Of a stretch of 64,000 bases of DNA, positions 34,280-44,600 are shown one piece after another. Position 1 is the stretch's first letter, and each line of letters starts with the position of its first letter. The stretch is taken from contig NZ_LGUI01000011.1 in the NCBI RefSeq assembly GCF_002891295.1, forward strand, positions 282,405 through 346,404, in the 5' to 3' direction. The notes under the pieces are model-generated. The model did no database searches and had not been told where the DNA came from. It saw nothing but the letters and a program-made list of their open reading frames with translations. This DNA is from Streptomyces eurocidicus. GTDB lineage: Bacteria > Actinomycetota > Actinomycetes > Streptomycetales > Streptomycetaceae. The translations under genes were made by a program, and so were the position numbers.

Positions 34280-35668
34280 TCACGCCACCGTCGTCGCCAC
34301 CGCCGGCTCCCGCAGAGGCTGGCGGGGAACGAACGCCACGTGTGTATGGCCGCGCCGCAGGTCTATCTTCAGGCGCAGGCCGCCCACCCGTGCCAGGGCC
34401 ATGCCCACGCCCGCCGCGGCCAGCAGGGAGACCACGCCGCCGGCGAGGAAGCCGACGCGCGCGCCGTAGACGTCGGTGACATAGCCGACGAGCGGGGCCC
34501 CGATGGGCGTGCCGCCCATGAACACCATCATGAACAGGCTCATCACCCGTCCCCGCATCGCGGGATCCGTGGCCATCTGAAGGCTGGAGTTGGCGGTCAC
34601 GTTGATCGTCAGGCCGAACATCCCGATCGGCACCAGCAGCACCGCGAAGACCCAGAAGCTGGGCGCCAGCGCGGCGGTGATCTCCAGGGCGCCGAACAGC
34701 ACCGCGGCCCCGACCAGCAGCCGCAGCCGGGAGTTGCCGCGCCGGGCGGCGAGCAGGGCGCCGACCAGCGAGCCGCCCGCCATCAGGGTGTTGAGCAGGC
34801 CGTACGTCCCGGCGCCGGCGTGGAAGACGTCATTGACGTAGGCCGTGAGCCAGATCGGGAAGTTGAAGCCGAAGGTGCCGATGAAGCCGACGAGGACGAT
34901 GGGCCAGACCAGGTCAGGGCGCCCCGCGACATAGCGGAGGCCCTCGCGCAGCTGTCCCTTGCCCCGGGGCGCCCGGTCCACCTTGTGGAGTTCGGAGGAC
35001 CGCATGAGCAGCAGCCCGACGACGGGCGCGACGAAGGACAGGCCGTTGAGCAGGAAGGCCCAGCCGCTGCCCACGGCGGTGATGAGGACGCCGGCGACGG
35101 CGGGGCCGACGAGCCGGGCGGACTGAAAGTTGGCGGAGTTGAGGCTGACGGCGTTCCGCAGGTCGTCCGGGCCGACCATCTCGACCACGAACGCCTGGCG
35201 GGCGGGGTTGTCGACGACCGTGACGAGGCCGAGGACGAGGGCGGTGAGGTAGACGTGCCAGACCTCGACGTGCCCGGAGAGGGTGAGCACCGCGAGCGCC
35301 AGGCCGGTGAGCCCCATGGCGACCTGGGTGATGAGCAGCAGCAGGCGCTTGGGGTAGCGGTCGGCGATGACGCCGCCGTAGAGCCCGAGCAGCAGCATGG
35401 GCAGGAACTGCAGGGCCGTGGTGATGCCCACGGCCGCGGAGGAGCCGGTGAGGCCGAGGACCAGCCAGTCCTGGGCGATGCGCTGCATCCACGTACCGGT
35501 GTTGGAGACCACCTGGCCGGTGGCGAAGAGCCGGTAGTTACGGATCCGGAGCGAGCTGAAGGTGCCGCCCTTGTTCTTGGTGGGGCTTTCGGTGAGGGCG
35601 GTGGTGCGGGTGTCGTCGCCGTGGGTGTTCGGTGCGGGTGCGGAGTCTGCTCCGGGTCCCGTACTCAA
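34280..35668 (-). CDS. MFS transporter (DHA3/EntS-like)
   Basis: 462 aa, about 12 membrane spans. It starts with a Thr/Ser-rich cytoplasmic leader, then FSSLRIRNYRLFATGQVVSNTGTWMQR, typical of EntS/enterobactin-exporter-like (MFS_3) proteins, and GLYGGVIADRYPKRLLLL in the loop 2-3. GRVMSLFMMVFMGGTPIGAPLVG is the conserved motif of the second half. The start is inferred as TTG at 35666-35668, because AAGGAGGAGG lies about ten bases before and no ATG/GTG is in a usable position. It follows the MarR gene by 29 bp and is probably controlled by it; a drug or metabolite efflux role is the usual logic of such pairs. Confidence 0.87.
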   Translation of the reverse strand: MSTGPGADSAPAPNTHGDDTRTTALTESPTKNKGGTFSSLRIRNYRLFATGQVVSNTGTWMQRIAQDWLVLGLTGSSAAVGITTALQFLPMLLLGLYGGVIADRYPKRLLLLITQVAMGLTGLALAVLTLSGHVEVWHVYLTALVLGLVTVVDNPARQAFVVEMVGPDDLRNAVSLNSANFQSARLVGPAVAGVLITAVGSGWAFLLNGLSFVAPVVGLLLMRSSELHKVDRAPRGKGQLREGLRYVAGRPDLVWPIVLVGFIGTFGFNFPIWLTAYVNDVFHAGAGTYGLLNTLMAGGSLVGALLAARRGNSRLRLLVGAAVLFGALEITAALAPSFWVFAVLLVPIGMFGLTINVTANSSLQMATDPAMRGRVMSLFMMVFMGGTPIGAPLVGYVTDVYGARVGFLAGGVVSLLAAAGVGMALARVGGLRLKIDLRRGHTHVAFVPRQPLREPAVATTVA

Positions 35669-35697
35669 AGTGGGTTCGCCTCCTCCTTGTGTGGGTG

Positions 35698-36141
35698 TTA
35701 CAGGTGCGCGAGCTTCTCGAGCACGGGCGCGGCGGCGCGGAGCGTCGCCCACTCGTCCTCGTCGAGCTGCCCGACCAGTTCGGTGAGCCAGACGTTTCGC
35801 TTGCGCCGGCTCTCCTCGAGCATGGCTTCGGCCCGCTCGGTCTGGGTGACCACCTTCTGGCGGCGGTCCTCCGGGTGCGGCTCCAGCCGGACCAGGCCCT
35901 TGGCCTCGAGCAGGGCGACGATGCGGGTCATCGACGGGGGCTGCACGTGCTCCTTGCGGGCGAGCTCGCCGGGGGTGGCGGTGCCGCAGCGGGCGAGGGT
36001 GCCCAGCACCGACATCTCCGTCGGGCTGAGCGACTCGTCGACCCTCTGGTGCTTGAGCCGACGCGACAGACGCATGACACCGGAGCGGAGGGAGTCCACT
36101 GCGGCGGTGTTGTCTTGGGTGTCCGGGTCCGACATGTTCAT
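35698..36141 (-). CDS. MarR-family transcriptional regulator
   Basis: 147 aa. Winged helix: LSPTEMSVLGTLARCG, TPGELARKEHVQPPSMTRIVALLEAKGLV and the wing LEPHPEDRRQKVVTQT with the DxR-like residues. The dimerisation helices are at both ends. Two in-frame ATGs are possible (36139-36141 or 36133-36135). The first overlaps the operator-like palindrome, suggesting a leaderless or tightly autoregulated transcript. It is co-transcribed with the MFS exporter downstream, the classic MarR-efflux pairing. Likely responds to a phenolic or drug-like ligand. Confidence 0.9.
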   Translation of the reverse strand: MNMSDPDTQDNTAAVDSLRSGVMRLSRRLKHQRVDESLSPTEMSVLGTLARCGTATPGELARKEHVQPPSMTRIVALLEAKGLVRLEPHPEDRRQKVVTQTERAEAMLEESRRKRNVWLTELVGQLDEDEWATLRAAAPVLEKLAHL

Positions 36142-36142
36142 T

Positions 36143-36159
36143 AGGTTAACTCATTACCT
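36143..36159. promoter_or_regulatory. MarR operator candidate over the marR-mfs start
   Basis: AGGTTAACTCATTACCT is an inverted repeat (AGGT-A...T-ACCT) lying immediately before the first ATG of the regulator, in an AT-rich pocket (36141-36180) that stands out in this genome. Its position suits autorepression. Confidence 0.6.
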
Positions 36160-36357
36160 GATCTAAATAAAGTGAGACAAAAGAAGGCGGCCGGGCCCCC
36201 GTGCCCGACCGCCTTCCGAGGCGTCCAGAAGATCATCCACTGTACGCGGACTCGTGGCTTCCGCATCGCTGCGTCACGCCACCGCCACTACCGGCCGTAC
36301 TCCCCCACCGTCTCCACGGCCTCCACGCCACTACTTCCGTACTTCAGTACCGCGCTA

Positions 36358-36378
36358 CGGTGCCGTGCTTCGGCACCG
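36358..36378 (-). terminator. hairpin terminator after the purine permease
   Basis: CGGTGCCG-TGCTT-CGGCACCG, a perfect 8-bp stem two bases past the permease stop codon. No long T-tract follows on the minus strand, as is common in Streptomyces. The rest of 36180-36357 shows no gene. Confidence 0.65.
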
Positions 36379-36380
36379 TG

Positions 36381-37850
36381 CTACTTCACGCCGAGCAGCT
36401 GCTCGATCGGGTTCAGCAGGAAGTAGACGAGGAAGCAGAGCCCGACCACGTTGAGCAGCCAGGGGATCTCCCGCGCCCGCTTGTCCGCGATCCGCAGCAG
36501 GATGAAGGCGAGGACGCCGAGGCCGATGCCGTTGGTGATCGAGTAGGTGAACGGCATGGAGACGATCGTCAGGAACGCGGGCACCGCGATCGTGAAGTCG
36601 CTCCAGTCGATCTCCTTGACGTTGGCCGCCATGATCAGGAAGCCGACGACCAGCAGTGCGGGGGTGGCCGCCTGCGAGGGGACGACGGTGGCCAGCGGGG
36701 TGAAGATCAGGGCCAGCAGGAAGAGGCCGCCGGTCATCAGGTTGGCCAGGCCCGTACGGGCGCCCTCGCCGACACCGGCCGTGGACTCGACGAAGCAGGT
36801 GTTCGCGGAGGCTGAGCCGAGGCCGCCGGCCGCGACGGCGACACCGTCGATCATCAGGATCTTGCCCATGTTGGGCAGCTGGCCGTTCTCGTCGGTCAGC
36901 CCGGCCTCCTCGCCGACGCCGATGATCGTGCCCATCGCGTCGAAGAAGCCGGACAGCAGCACGGTGAAGACGAACAGGCAGCCGGTCAGCAGGCCGACCT
37001 CGTGGAAGCCGCCGAAGAGGCTGATGTCGCCGACGAGGCCGAAGTCGGGCGCGCCGACGATGTTGTCCGGCATCCGCGGGACGCTCAGGCCCCAGCCGGC
37101 GTCGGGGATCTCGGCCAGGGTGTTGATGACGATCGCGACGAAGGTCATCACGACGATGCCGATGAGGATGGCGCCGGAGGTCTTCCGCACCACCAGGATG
37201 AAGGTGAGCGCGAGGCCGATCGCGAAGATCAGCACCGGCCAGCCGTGCAGCTGCCCGCCCTGGCCGAGGCCGAGCGGCACGGTGGTGTGCGCGGCGTCGG
37301 GGTTACGGGTGACGAAACCGGAGTCCACCAGGCCGATCAGCGAGATGAACAGGCCGATGCCGATCGCGATCGCGCGCCGCAGACCGCCCGGGATGGCGTC
37401 CATCACGCGCTGCCGCAGACCGGAGGCGACCAGCAGCATCAGCACCAGGCCGGCCAGCACCACCATGCCCATCGCGTCCGGCCAGCTCATCTTGGGCGCG
37501 AGCTGGAGCGAGACGACGGCGTTGATGCCGAGGCCGGCGGCGCAGGCGATCGGCACATTGCCGATCGCGCCCATCAGGACGGTGCTGAGACCGGCCATCA
37601 GGGCCGTGGCCGTCACCAGCTGGGCGTTGTCGAGCTGGTGCCCGAACTTGTCCTGACCGGCGCCGAGGATGATCGGATTCAGCACGATGATGTACGCCAT
37701 CGCAAAGAACGTGGCCAGGCCACCGCGCAGCTCGCGGGCGACGCTGGAGCCCCGCTCGGTGATCCGGAAGTACCGGTCGAGGGGGTTGCCGGGCGGCGGC
37801 ACGGGGGCCGGCTGCTGGGCGTCGACCGGAGAGGTGGCCGAGGAGGGCAT
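36381..37850 (-). CDS. NCS2-family purine permease (AzgA/PbuG-like)
   Basis: 489 aa with about 12-14 hydrophobic segments. It begins with a proline-rich cytoplasmic leader, then YFRITERGSSVARELRGGLATFFAMAYIIVLNP, a hallmark of AzgA-like hypoxanthine/guanine permeases, followed by GLGINAVVSLQLAPKMSWP in span 3-4, TGCLFVFTVLLSGFFDAMGTIIGVGEEAGL and SANTCFVESTAGVGEGARTGL (each cited in part). These motifs form the substrate site with Asp/Glu in span 8 and 10. It is a proton symporter for purine bases. It is alone, with an AT-rich 228-bp upstream region (37900-37990) that should contain its promoter; no purine riboswitch was recognised there. Confidence 0.92.
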   Translation of the reverse strand: MPSSATSPVDAQQPAPVPPPGNPLDRYFRITERGSSVARELRGGLATFFAMAYIIVLNPIILGAGQDKFGHQLDNAQLVTATALMAGLSTVLMGAIGNVPIACAAGLGINAVVSLQLAPKMSWPDAMGMVVLAGLVLMLLVASGLRQRVMDAIPGGLRRAIAIGIGLFISLIGLVDSGFVTRNPDAAHTTVPLGLGQGGQLHGWPVLIFAIGLALTFILVVRKTSGAILIGIVVMTFVAIVINTLAEIPDAGWGLSVPRMPDNIVGAPDFGLVGDISLFGGFHEVGLLTGCLFVFTVLLSGFFDAMGTIIGVGEEAGLTDENGQLPNMGKILMIDGVAVAAGGLGSASANTCFVESTAGVGEGARTGLANLMTGGLFLLALIFTPLATVVPSQAATPALLVVGFLIMAANVKEIDWSDFTIAVPAFLTIVSMPFTYSITNGIGLGVLAFILLRIADKRAREIPWLLNVVGLCFLVYFLLNPIEQLLGVK

Positions 37851-38078
37851 ACGAGACCTCAGTCGTACGGGCCTGGGGAAGGCGGGTGGGAATCGCGAGG
37901 CGAAATAAAAAGGATCTTGATTGGATGATCAAACAAAAGCAACCAGTCAGATCCGGTTCGATTCAGTATGAATAAACAAGGCGTGAATTGCTATCTCCGC
38001 GCGTAGACCCCTATGGCGCAAGGGATCCGGCCCCGACCCGCCGGGGCTTCGCGGAAGCCACGGACTACGCTTGCGTGC

Positions 38079-38351
38079 ATGACGAAGTGGACACCCAGGC
38101 ACGAGGCGCCCGAGCCCCTGGAGGGCAATGTCGTCGCCACCATCACCGGCGGCACCGTCCTCTGGTTCGTCCTCTTCCTGGCGCAGCTGCCCTTCTACGG
38201 CTGGTTCGAGGACCACGACCGCCTGTGGTGGCTGTGGACCTGTCTGGCCGGGGCCGGTCTCGGCCTGATCGGCATCTGGTACGTCCGCAAGCGCGACGCG
38301 GCGATCCGCCGGCACGCGGCGCGGCAGGTGCCGGAGACCTCCGCGCACTGA
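38079..38351 (+). CDS. DUF2530 membrane protein
   Basis: 90 aa. Two membrane spans: TGGTVLWFVLFLAQLPF and LWWLWTCLAGAGLGLIGIWY, separated by a short acidic loop (GWFEDHDR), and a basic tail (VRKRDAAIRRHAARQ). This is the layout of the actinobacterial DUF2530 family, of unknown role. The start ATG is at 38079, with TACGCT seven bases upstream, giving a leaderless transcript; the longer upstream reading is not supported. The next gene is 320 bp away. Confidence 0.8.
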   Translation: MTKWTPRHEAPEPLEGNVVATITGGTVLWFVLFLAQLPFYGWFEDHDRLWWLWTCLAGAGLGLIGIWYVRKRDAAIRRHAARQVPETSAH

Positions 38352-38671
38352 CCGGAGCCCGCCCCGTCAGGCGGAGGCGGTCCGGCGTCCGGCGGAGACG
38401 GTCCGTACGTACGGAGACGATCCGTACGGACATGGCGTGGGCACCCGCCCACCGCCGCCGATCGATCGTCCGGGCGCCCCGAAGCGGGTCCGCCCGCCAC
38501 CCGGACGCGGAGGACGCCCACGGCGGCGCGGACGCCGGGCGAGGCCCGGGACCCGGGAGGCGCCGGGCTAGGCCCGGGAGGCGGCGGGCGAGGAATCCCC
38601 ACCGGCGGGCCCCGGCCCGAAAGGCACGGTTCGGCGGGTAGATCTGCCGAACCGCCCTTACCGTCGGACTC
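38352..38671. promoter_or_regulatory. intergenic region with inverted repeat over the P-type ATPase promoter
   Basis: CGGTTCGGC (38627-38635) and GCCGAACCG (38646-38654) form a perfect 9-bp inverted repeat with a 10-bp spacer. It is followed by the -10 box TACCGT (38659-38664) seven bases before the ATG of the ATPase. The repeat covers the -35 zone and looks like an operator. Earlier in the gap are small palindromes (CCGTACGTACGG and TCCGTACGGA near 38400-38430) and GC-rich CCCGGGAGGCG direct repeats. No gene seen. Confidence 0.55.
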
Positions 38672-41065
38672 ATGAGCGATCCGGCGCAGACCGCGACCGA
38701 CGAATCCGTACCGCCGGCCCCGCACGGCGGCCTGACCGCCGCCGAGGTCGCCGAGCGGGTCGCGCGGGGCGAGGTCAACGACGTCCCCGTCCGCTCCTCA
38801 CGCTCCACCTCGGAGATCGTCCGGGCGAACGTCTTCACCCGCTTCAACGCCATCATCGGCGTCCTCTTCCTGATCATCCTGGTCGTCGGGCCGATCCAGG
38901 ACGGCCTCTTCGGCTTTGTGATCGTCGCCAACACGGCGATCGGCATCGTCCAGGAGCTGCGGGCCAAGAAGACCCTCGACTCCCTCGCCGTCATCGGCGA
39001 GGCCAGGCCCACCGTCCGCCGGGACGGCACCCCCGTCGCCGTCCCCACCGGCGAGATCGTCCTCGGCGACCTGATCGAGCTCGGCCCCGGCGACAAGTGC
39101 GTGGTCGACGGCGAGGTCGCGGAGGCGGACGGCCTGGAGATCGACGAGTCGCTGCTCACCGGTGAGGCCGACCCCGTGCTCAAGCGCCCCGGCGACAAGG
39201 TGATGTCCGGTTCCTTCGTCGTCGCCGGTGGCGGCGCCTTCACCGCCACCAAGGTCGGCCGCGAGGCGTACGCCGCCCAGCTCGCCGAGGAGGCGTCCCG
39301 CTTCACCCTCGTCCACTCCGAGCTGCGCACCGGCATCAGCCAGATCCTCAAGTACGTGACGTGGATGATGGTCCCCACCGCCATCGGCCTGATCATCAGC
39401 CAGCTGGTCGTCCAGGAGCACGACTGGAAGGAGGCGGTCCGGCGGATGGTCGCCGGGATCGTGCCCATGGTCCCCGAGGGCCTGGTGCTGCTGACCTCCG
39501 TCGCCTTCGCCATCGGCGTCGTCCGCCTCGGCCGCAAGCAGTGCCTGGTGCAGGAGCTGCCCGCGATCGAGGGCCTGGCCCGCGTCGACACCGTCTGCCT
39601 CGACAAGACCGGCACCCTCACCGAGGGCGGCATGGACGTCACCGAGCTGCGGATACTGCCGGGCACCGGGGCCGACGAGGCGTACGTACGCCAGGTGCTC
39701 GGCGCCCTCGGCGACTCCGACCCCCGCCCCAACGCCAGCCTCCAGGCCATCATCGACGCCTACCCCGACGGCTCCGGCTGGCGCTGCACCGAGGCCCTGC
39801 CCTTCTCGTCCGCCCGCAAGTACAGCGGCGCCGCACTCAACGGCCCCGACGCGGAGAGCAGCAACTGGCTGCTCGGCGCCCCCGACGTGCTGCTGCCGGC
39901 CGGCGACGGCGCCCTGGCCGCCGTCGAGGAGCTCAACGCCCGGGGGATGCGCGTACTGCTCCTCGCCCGCGCCGAACACGAGCTCGACGACCCGCGCGTC
40001 ACCGAGGCCGTACGGCCCACCGCGCTGGTCGTCCTGGAGCAGCGGCTGCGCTCCGACGCCGCGGACACGCTGCGCTACTTCGCGGAGCAGAACGTCTCGG
40101 CCAAGGTGATCTCCGGTGACAACGCCGTCTCCGTCGGCGCCGTCGCCGCGAAGCTGGGCCTGCCCGGCGCGGACGCCCCCGTGGACGCGCGCAAACTGCC
40201 CGCCGAGCGGGAGGGCATGGCCGACGTGCTGGACCGGGGCGCGGTGTTCGGGCGCGTCACCCCGCAGCAGAAGCGGGACATGGTCGCGGCCCTCCAGTCG
40301 CGCGGCCACACCGTCGCGATGACCGGCGACGGCGTCAACGACGTCCTCGCCCTCAAGGACGCCGACATCGGCGTCTCCATGGGCTCCGGCTCCGAGGCGA
40401 CCCGGGCCGTCGCCCAGATCGTCCTGCTGAACAACAGCTTCGCCACACTGCCCTCGGTGGTCGCCGAGGGACGCCGGGTCATCGGCAACATCACGCGTGT
40501 CGCCACGCTCTTCCTCACCAAGACGGTCTACTCCGTGCTGCTGGCGGTCCTCGTCGTCTGCACCCGGGTGCCGTACCCGTTCCTGCCCCGCCACCTGACG
40601 CTGCTGTCGACGCTCACGATCGGCGTACCGGCGTTCTTCCTCGCCCTGGCCCCGAACAAGGAGCGCGCCAAGCCGCACTTCGTACGGCGGGTGATGCGCT
40701 ACTCCATGCCCGCGGGGGTGATCGCGGGCCTGGCCACCTTCGCGGCGTACCTGCTGGCCCGGCACCACTACACGGGGCCCGGCGCCCTGGACGCGGAGAC
40801 CAGCGCGGCCACGCTGACCCTGTTCCTGATCTCGATGTGGGTCCTCGCGATCATCGCCCGCCCGTACACATGGTGGCGCGTCGTCCTCGTCGCGGCGATG
40901 GGGCTGGGCTTCCTGGTGGTGCTGGGCACGCCATGGCTCCAGCGGTTCTTCGCGCTGAAGCTGGTGGGGACGACGCTGCCGTGGGCGGCGGTGGGGATCG
41001 CGGTGGGGGCGGGGGTGGTGCTGGAGGGGGTCTGGCGGTGGGTGGGGCGGAGGTTTCCGGCGTAG
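38672..41065 (+). CDS. P-type cation-transporting ATPase (CtpE-like)
   Basis: 797 aa. Actuator-domain motif LTGEADPV, phosphorylation site D311 in CLDKTGTLTEGG, hinge motif MTGDGVNDVLALKDADIGVSMGSGSEA (cited in part), and MVPEGLVLLTSVAFAIG in the ion-binding span 4. The order and the phrase LVQELPAIEGLARVDTVCLDKTG resemble mycobacterial CtpE, reported as a Ca2+ uptake/cell-envelope ATPase; metal specificity cannot be fixed from sequence. No N-terminal heavy-metal CxxC domain. About ten membrane spans. It is expressed from a leaderless promoter with a palindromic operator-like site upstream. The last 25 residues are glycine/valine-rich but intact (VVLEGVWRWVGRRFPA). Confidence 0.92.
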   Translation: MSDPAQTATDESVPPAPHGGLTAAEVAERVARGEVNDVPVRSSRSTSEIVRANVFTRFNAIIGVLFLIILVVGPIQDGLFGFVIVANTAIGIVQELRAKKTLDSLAVIGEARPTVRRDGTPVAVPTGEIVLGDLIELGPGDKCVVDGEVAEADGLEIDESLLTGEADPVLKRPGDKVMSGSFVVAGGGAFTATKVGREAYAAQLAEEASRFTLVHSELRTGISQILKYVTWMMVPTAIGLIISQLVVQEHDWKEAVRRMVAGIVPMVPEGLVLLTSVAFAIGVVRLGRKQCLVQELPAIEGLARVDTVCLDKTGTLTEGGMDVTELRILPGTGADEAYVRQVLGALGDSDPRPNASLQAIIDAYPDGSGWRCTEALPFSSARKYSGAALNGPDAESSNWLLGAPDVLLPAGDGALAAVEELNARGMRVLLLARAEHELDDPRVTEAVRPTALVVLEQRLRSDAADTLRYFAEQNVSAKVISGDNAVSVGAVAAKLGLPGADAPVDARKLPAEREGMADVLDRGAVFGRVTPQQKRDMVAALQSRGHTVAMTGDGVNDVLALKDADIGVSMGSGSEATRAVAQIVLLNNSFATLPSVVAEGRRVIGNITRVATLFLTKTVYSVLLAVLVVCTRVPYPFLPRHLTLLSTLTIGVPAFFLALAPNKERAKPHFVRRVMRYSMPAGVIAGLATFAAYLLARHHYTGPGALDAETSAATLTLFLISMWVLAIIARPYTWWRVVLVAAMGLGFLVVLGTPWLQRFFALKLVGTTLPWAAVGIAVGAGVVLEGVWRWVGRRFPA

Positions 41066-41145
41066 CCGGGGGGCCGGCGTGGCCGGGGCCTTTGGCTTGG
41101 CTGCCTTTGCCCTCGCCCTCGTCTTTGCCTTCGCCCTCGTCTTTG

Positions 41146-41337
41146 TCAGGCCAGGGCCTTCTCGTCCTCCAGGAACTCGCGGATCTGTTCGCGGAGCTCG
41201 GGGCTGTCCTGGTGCCTGTGGACGGAGACGGCGTGTTCGGTGGCGGCCTGGAGGACTTCGTCTTCTTCACCGGTGATGGTGAGGGTGCAGTTGGTTTCGC
41301 TGGGGAATCTGCGGCAGTCGGCGACTTTTCTGGTCAT
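41146..41337 (-). CDS. DUF1059 small protein
   Basis: 63 aa. VADCRRFPSETNCTLTITGEEDEVLQAATEHAVSVH (parts of residues 5-40) shows the DUF1059 pattern, with conserved cysteines C8 and C17 and a central histidine pair (HAVSVHRHQD). Function of the family is unknown; a metal or thiol role is possible. ATG at 41335-41337 has AGGAG seven bases upstream, which excludes a much longer frame extending into the next gene. It converges with the P-type ATPase across a short low-complexity stretch (CCTCGTCTTTG repeats at 41105-41150). Confidence 0.85.
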   Translation of the reverse strand: MTRKVADCRRFPSETNCTLTITGEEDEVLQAATEHAVSVHRHQDSPELREQIREFLEDEKALA

Positions 41338-41384
41338 GACGGGCTCCTGGGGGTGTGTTTCCAGGGTAGGTCCGGGCGGGGTGG

Positions 41385-41640
41385 GTGGGTGCCGCTGCGC
41401 GGGGCTTTTTCCCCTACCCGCCCCTTCCCGGAACTGGGGGCTTCCGCCCCCAGGCCCCCTTTCCGCGCTGACGCGCGGTGTCCTCAAGCGCCGGACGGGC
41501 TGAATTTCGCTCCCTGTCCGGAGCTGAAGTTTCCGCCCGGTTCCGGGCAACGACTCAGCCCGTCCGGCGCTTGAGGACCGGGGTCCGGGGCGGAGCCCCG
41601 GTTCGGGAAGGGGCGGGGTGGGGAAAAAGCCCCGCGCAGC
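41385..41640. repeat. palindromic element with insertion in its loop
   Basis: Outer arms CCTCAAGCGCCGGACGGGCTG (starts about 41481) and CAGCCCGTCCGGCGCTTGAGG (ends about 41577) are separated by about 55 bp instead of the usual 4-6. The extra loop includes CGCCCGGTTCCGGGCAACGA, the reverse complement of a block in the composite element at 33050. Outer pieces on both sides pair as in the other copies. Confidence 0.85.
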
Positions 41641-41684
41641 GGCACCCCCAGCCACCCGCACCCACACCCGCACCCGCCCCGCCC

Positions 41685-44600
41685 CTAGTCGAACCACCGC
41701 CCCCGAGCCAGCTCCCCCGCCCGCCCCGGATCCTCCAGCAGCACCCCCGCCTCGAACCGCCGCGACCACGCCCCCGCCGCCCACGCCAGCCCCGCCGCCA
41801 CGCCCTCCAGGGTCGTCGCGTGGAGGACGCCGTCGGAGCCGTGGCGCCAGTCGAGCTCGACGCCGCCGACGATCAGTTCCTCGTGCTCGACGTACGTCGC
41901 GGGGGCGCCCGGCAGCAGGGCCCGTACCGCCTCCGGGACCTCGCGGACCTCGCCGTCGCCCTCGGGCACCCGTACCGCGAAGACCTCGCTGACCCGGCGC
42001 ACCTGGAGCAGTTCCGCGAGGTCGGCGGCGCGGGCCGGGGCCACCGGGAGCAGGGGGTGCCCGGCGGCCAGCGGCAGCAGGTCGGGGGCGTCCGCGACCA
42101 GCGCGTCGGCCGCGTCCACGACGCGCACCTCGCCGTCGACGACGGCGCGCAGCTCGTCGGGGAGGGTCACCTCGTCCGGGTCGAGGGCGGCCAGCGCCCC
42201 GTACAGGGCGTGCAGCTGGGCCTCGCCCACCGGGCGGTGCGGGTCGGCCAGCCGGGAGAGGAGCTCCGCGGCGCCGCCCGACTCGTCGAGCAGGGCCGCG
42301 GCGGAGGTGCGGACGCCCAGCGCCCGCAGCACCTGGTCGTCGGCGAGCCCGGCCGCGTCGGCCGCCTCGTACAGCCCGGCCAGCAGCGGGTCGCCGCCCG
42401 CGACCCGCAGCCCGGCGGGGCGGCGGCCGTCGAGGACGGGGTGGCCGCGCAGCCACCACGCGGTGTACGGGCGTACGGACTCGGTGGTGCCGTCCGGGAG
42501 CAGCACCCGGACGGGCGCGGTCAGCGCGTCCCGCAGCGGCGGCAGGGCCAGCAGCGCGAGGGCCTCGGGCCAGGCGTCGTCGTCGACCAGGTCGAGGTCG
42601 CGTACGGCCACGATCTCGGTGGCGACGGGCGGCACGGGGGTCTCGGGCAGCCCGTCGAGTACGTCCTCGCACCACACGTCGACGGCGTCGAGGAGGCCGG
42701 CGTCGTCGGGTTCGGCGAAGTCGCCGTCGCGGGGCTCCAGCTCGTCCGGGTCGAGGACGACGTCCGTGGCGCGGACCAGGGCGAAGGTGGCCAGCACGCC
42801 GACGGCGGTCAGCGGCTGCTCGCCCCAGCGCTCGGCGAGCCCGGCGTCGCAGGCGGCGAGCTCGCCGGGCCGGACGACGCGGGCGAACGGGCTGCCGGGC
42901 AGGATGAGTTCACCGGCCGGGGCCGGTTCGCCGTCCTCGTCGGGGAGGGCGAGGGCGCCGAGCCAGGGTTCGTCGCCGGGGGCGAGGTTCGCGTCGCGGA
43001 CGAGGGTGAGGACGACGTCGGCGAGCTCGTCGGCGTCGAGCGCGTCCTCGTCCCAGATCTCGTCCGCGTCGAGGGATCCGGCGACGGCGGCCCGCACCTG
43101 AGGCGTCGTCAGGATGGCGCGGGGCGCGGCCGGGGTGGCGCCGAGCTTCTCCAGGAGCGGGTGGGCGGCGTCGGGGTGCGCGACCTTCAGCCCGAGGCGG
43201 GTGAGGCGTTCGGCGTCGACGGCGCCGGGCAGCGGGAGCAGGACCTGCCGGGGGCCGACGGCGGTGCGGCCGTCGGCGAGCGGGACGGGCAGCCCGGTGA
43301 GCCGGTCGGGGTCGACACCGGCGAGGCTGTCGTAGAGCCGCCGCCACCAGGCCGCTTCGCGGGTGACTCCGGCGAGGCGGTCGACGACCTCGCCGAGCGG
43401 CACACGGGCGACGCCGAGGGCGCGCAGCTCGGGCCGGCGTTCGAGCCCGGCGGGCAGGAGGCTGGGGAACAGCTCGGCGAGTACGGCGACGGTGTCGGCA
43501 CCGGCGCCCTCGACGACCTCGGCCTCCAGCGGACGCAGGACGTAGGGGACACCGGCGGGGCCGGCGGGGGCGAAGGGCTCGTCCCAGGCGACGTCGGGGG
43601 CACCGGGCTCGGGGGAACGCACGGCGTGAGAACCGGCAGGAGCGAAAGGCCCGTCGAGGGCGGCGGACTCCGGAGAACGCACGGCGGAAGGCCCGCCGGC
43701 GAGGCCGGCAGAGTCGAAAGGCTCGCCCAAGACCGCATCGGGGGAACGTACGACGTGAGAACCGGCAGGAGCGAAAGGCCCGCCGAGAGCGGCGGACTCC
43801 TGGGAACCTACGGCGTAAGGCTCACCGCCGACGGCGAAGGGTTCACCCCTTCCGGCGTCGGCTCCCCCGGAACGGGGGTACGCGGCGGCACCGGGCCCGA
43901 GGCCCTCCCCACCGGCCTGCGCCGTGCCGTCCCCCTCCCCCGCCGCCCGGGCCGCGCTCGGCAGGAACGCGACGCGCGGCAGCCGGTCCAGGACCTGGCG
44001 GCGCAGTTCGGCGTCCACGGCGCCGCGCGCCAGCGGCTGCGGCACCAGGTCGAGGACGCCGGTCGAGACCGGGTGCCAGTCGCGCAGCAGCGTGGCGTAC
44101 GACTCGGCGGCGCGTTCGGTGAGGAAGTCCGTGAGCGGGCCGGGGGCGGTGTGACGGCGGGTGGGTTCGAGCGGGAAGGTGGCGATGAGGAGGGCGGGAA
44201 GGCCGAGGGGCTCGTCCGTGGGCGTCGGCGCGTGCAGCACCGGCGCGGTGGCCGGGCGTACGGGCGCGCCGTCGTCGCCGACCGGTACGGCCCAGGTCAG
44301 CGACCAGGCCGGGCGCAGCCGCTCCTCGACCGGGCGGTCGGCGAGCAGCGCGGCGTCCAGCGGGCCGCCCGCGCGGGCGACGCGCCAGCGAGCGGTGGTC
44401 GCCCCCCGCGCCGCGCCGTCGGTGCCCACGGCACCCACCGCGCGCGCCGAGTCGTCGACGAGGACGTACGGGCCCTCCTGGCGGCGCGTCAGGGTGCGTA
44501 CGGTGCCGTCCGGGGTCTCGACGACGACCTCGGCGAGGCCCGGCAGGGCCAGCAGCAGCGCGTCGTCGATCCCGGCGAGCAGACGGGCGGTCAGGTCCTC

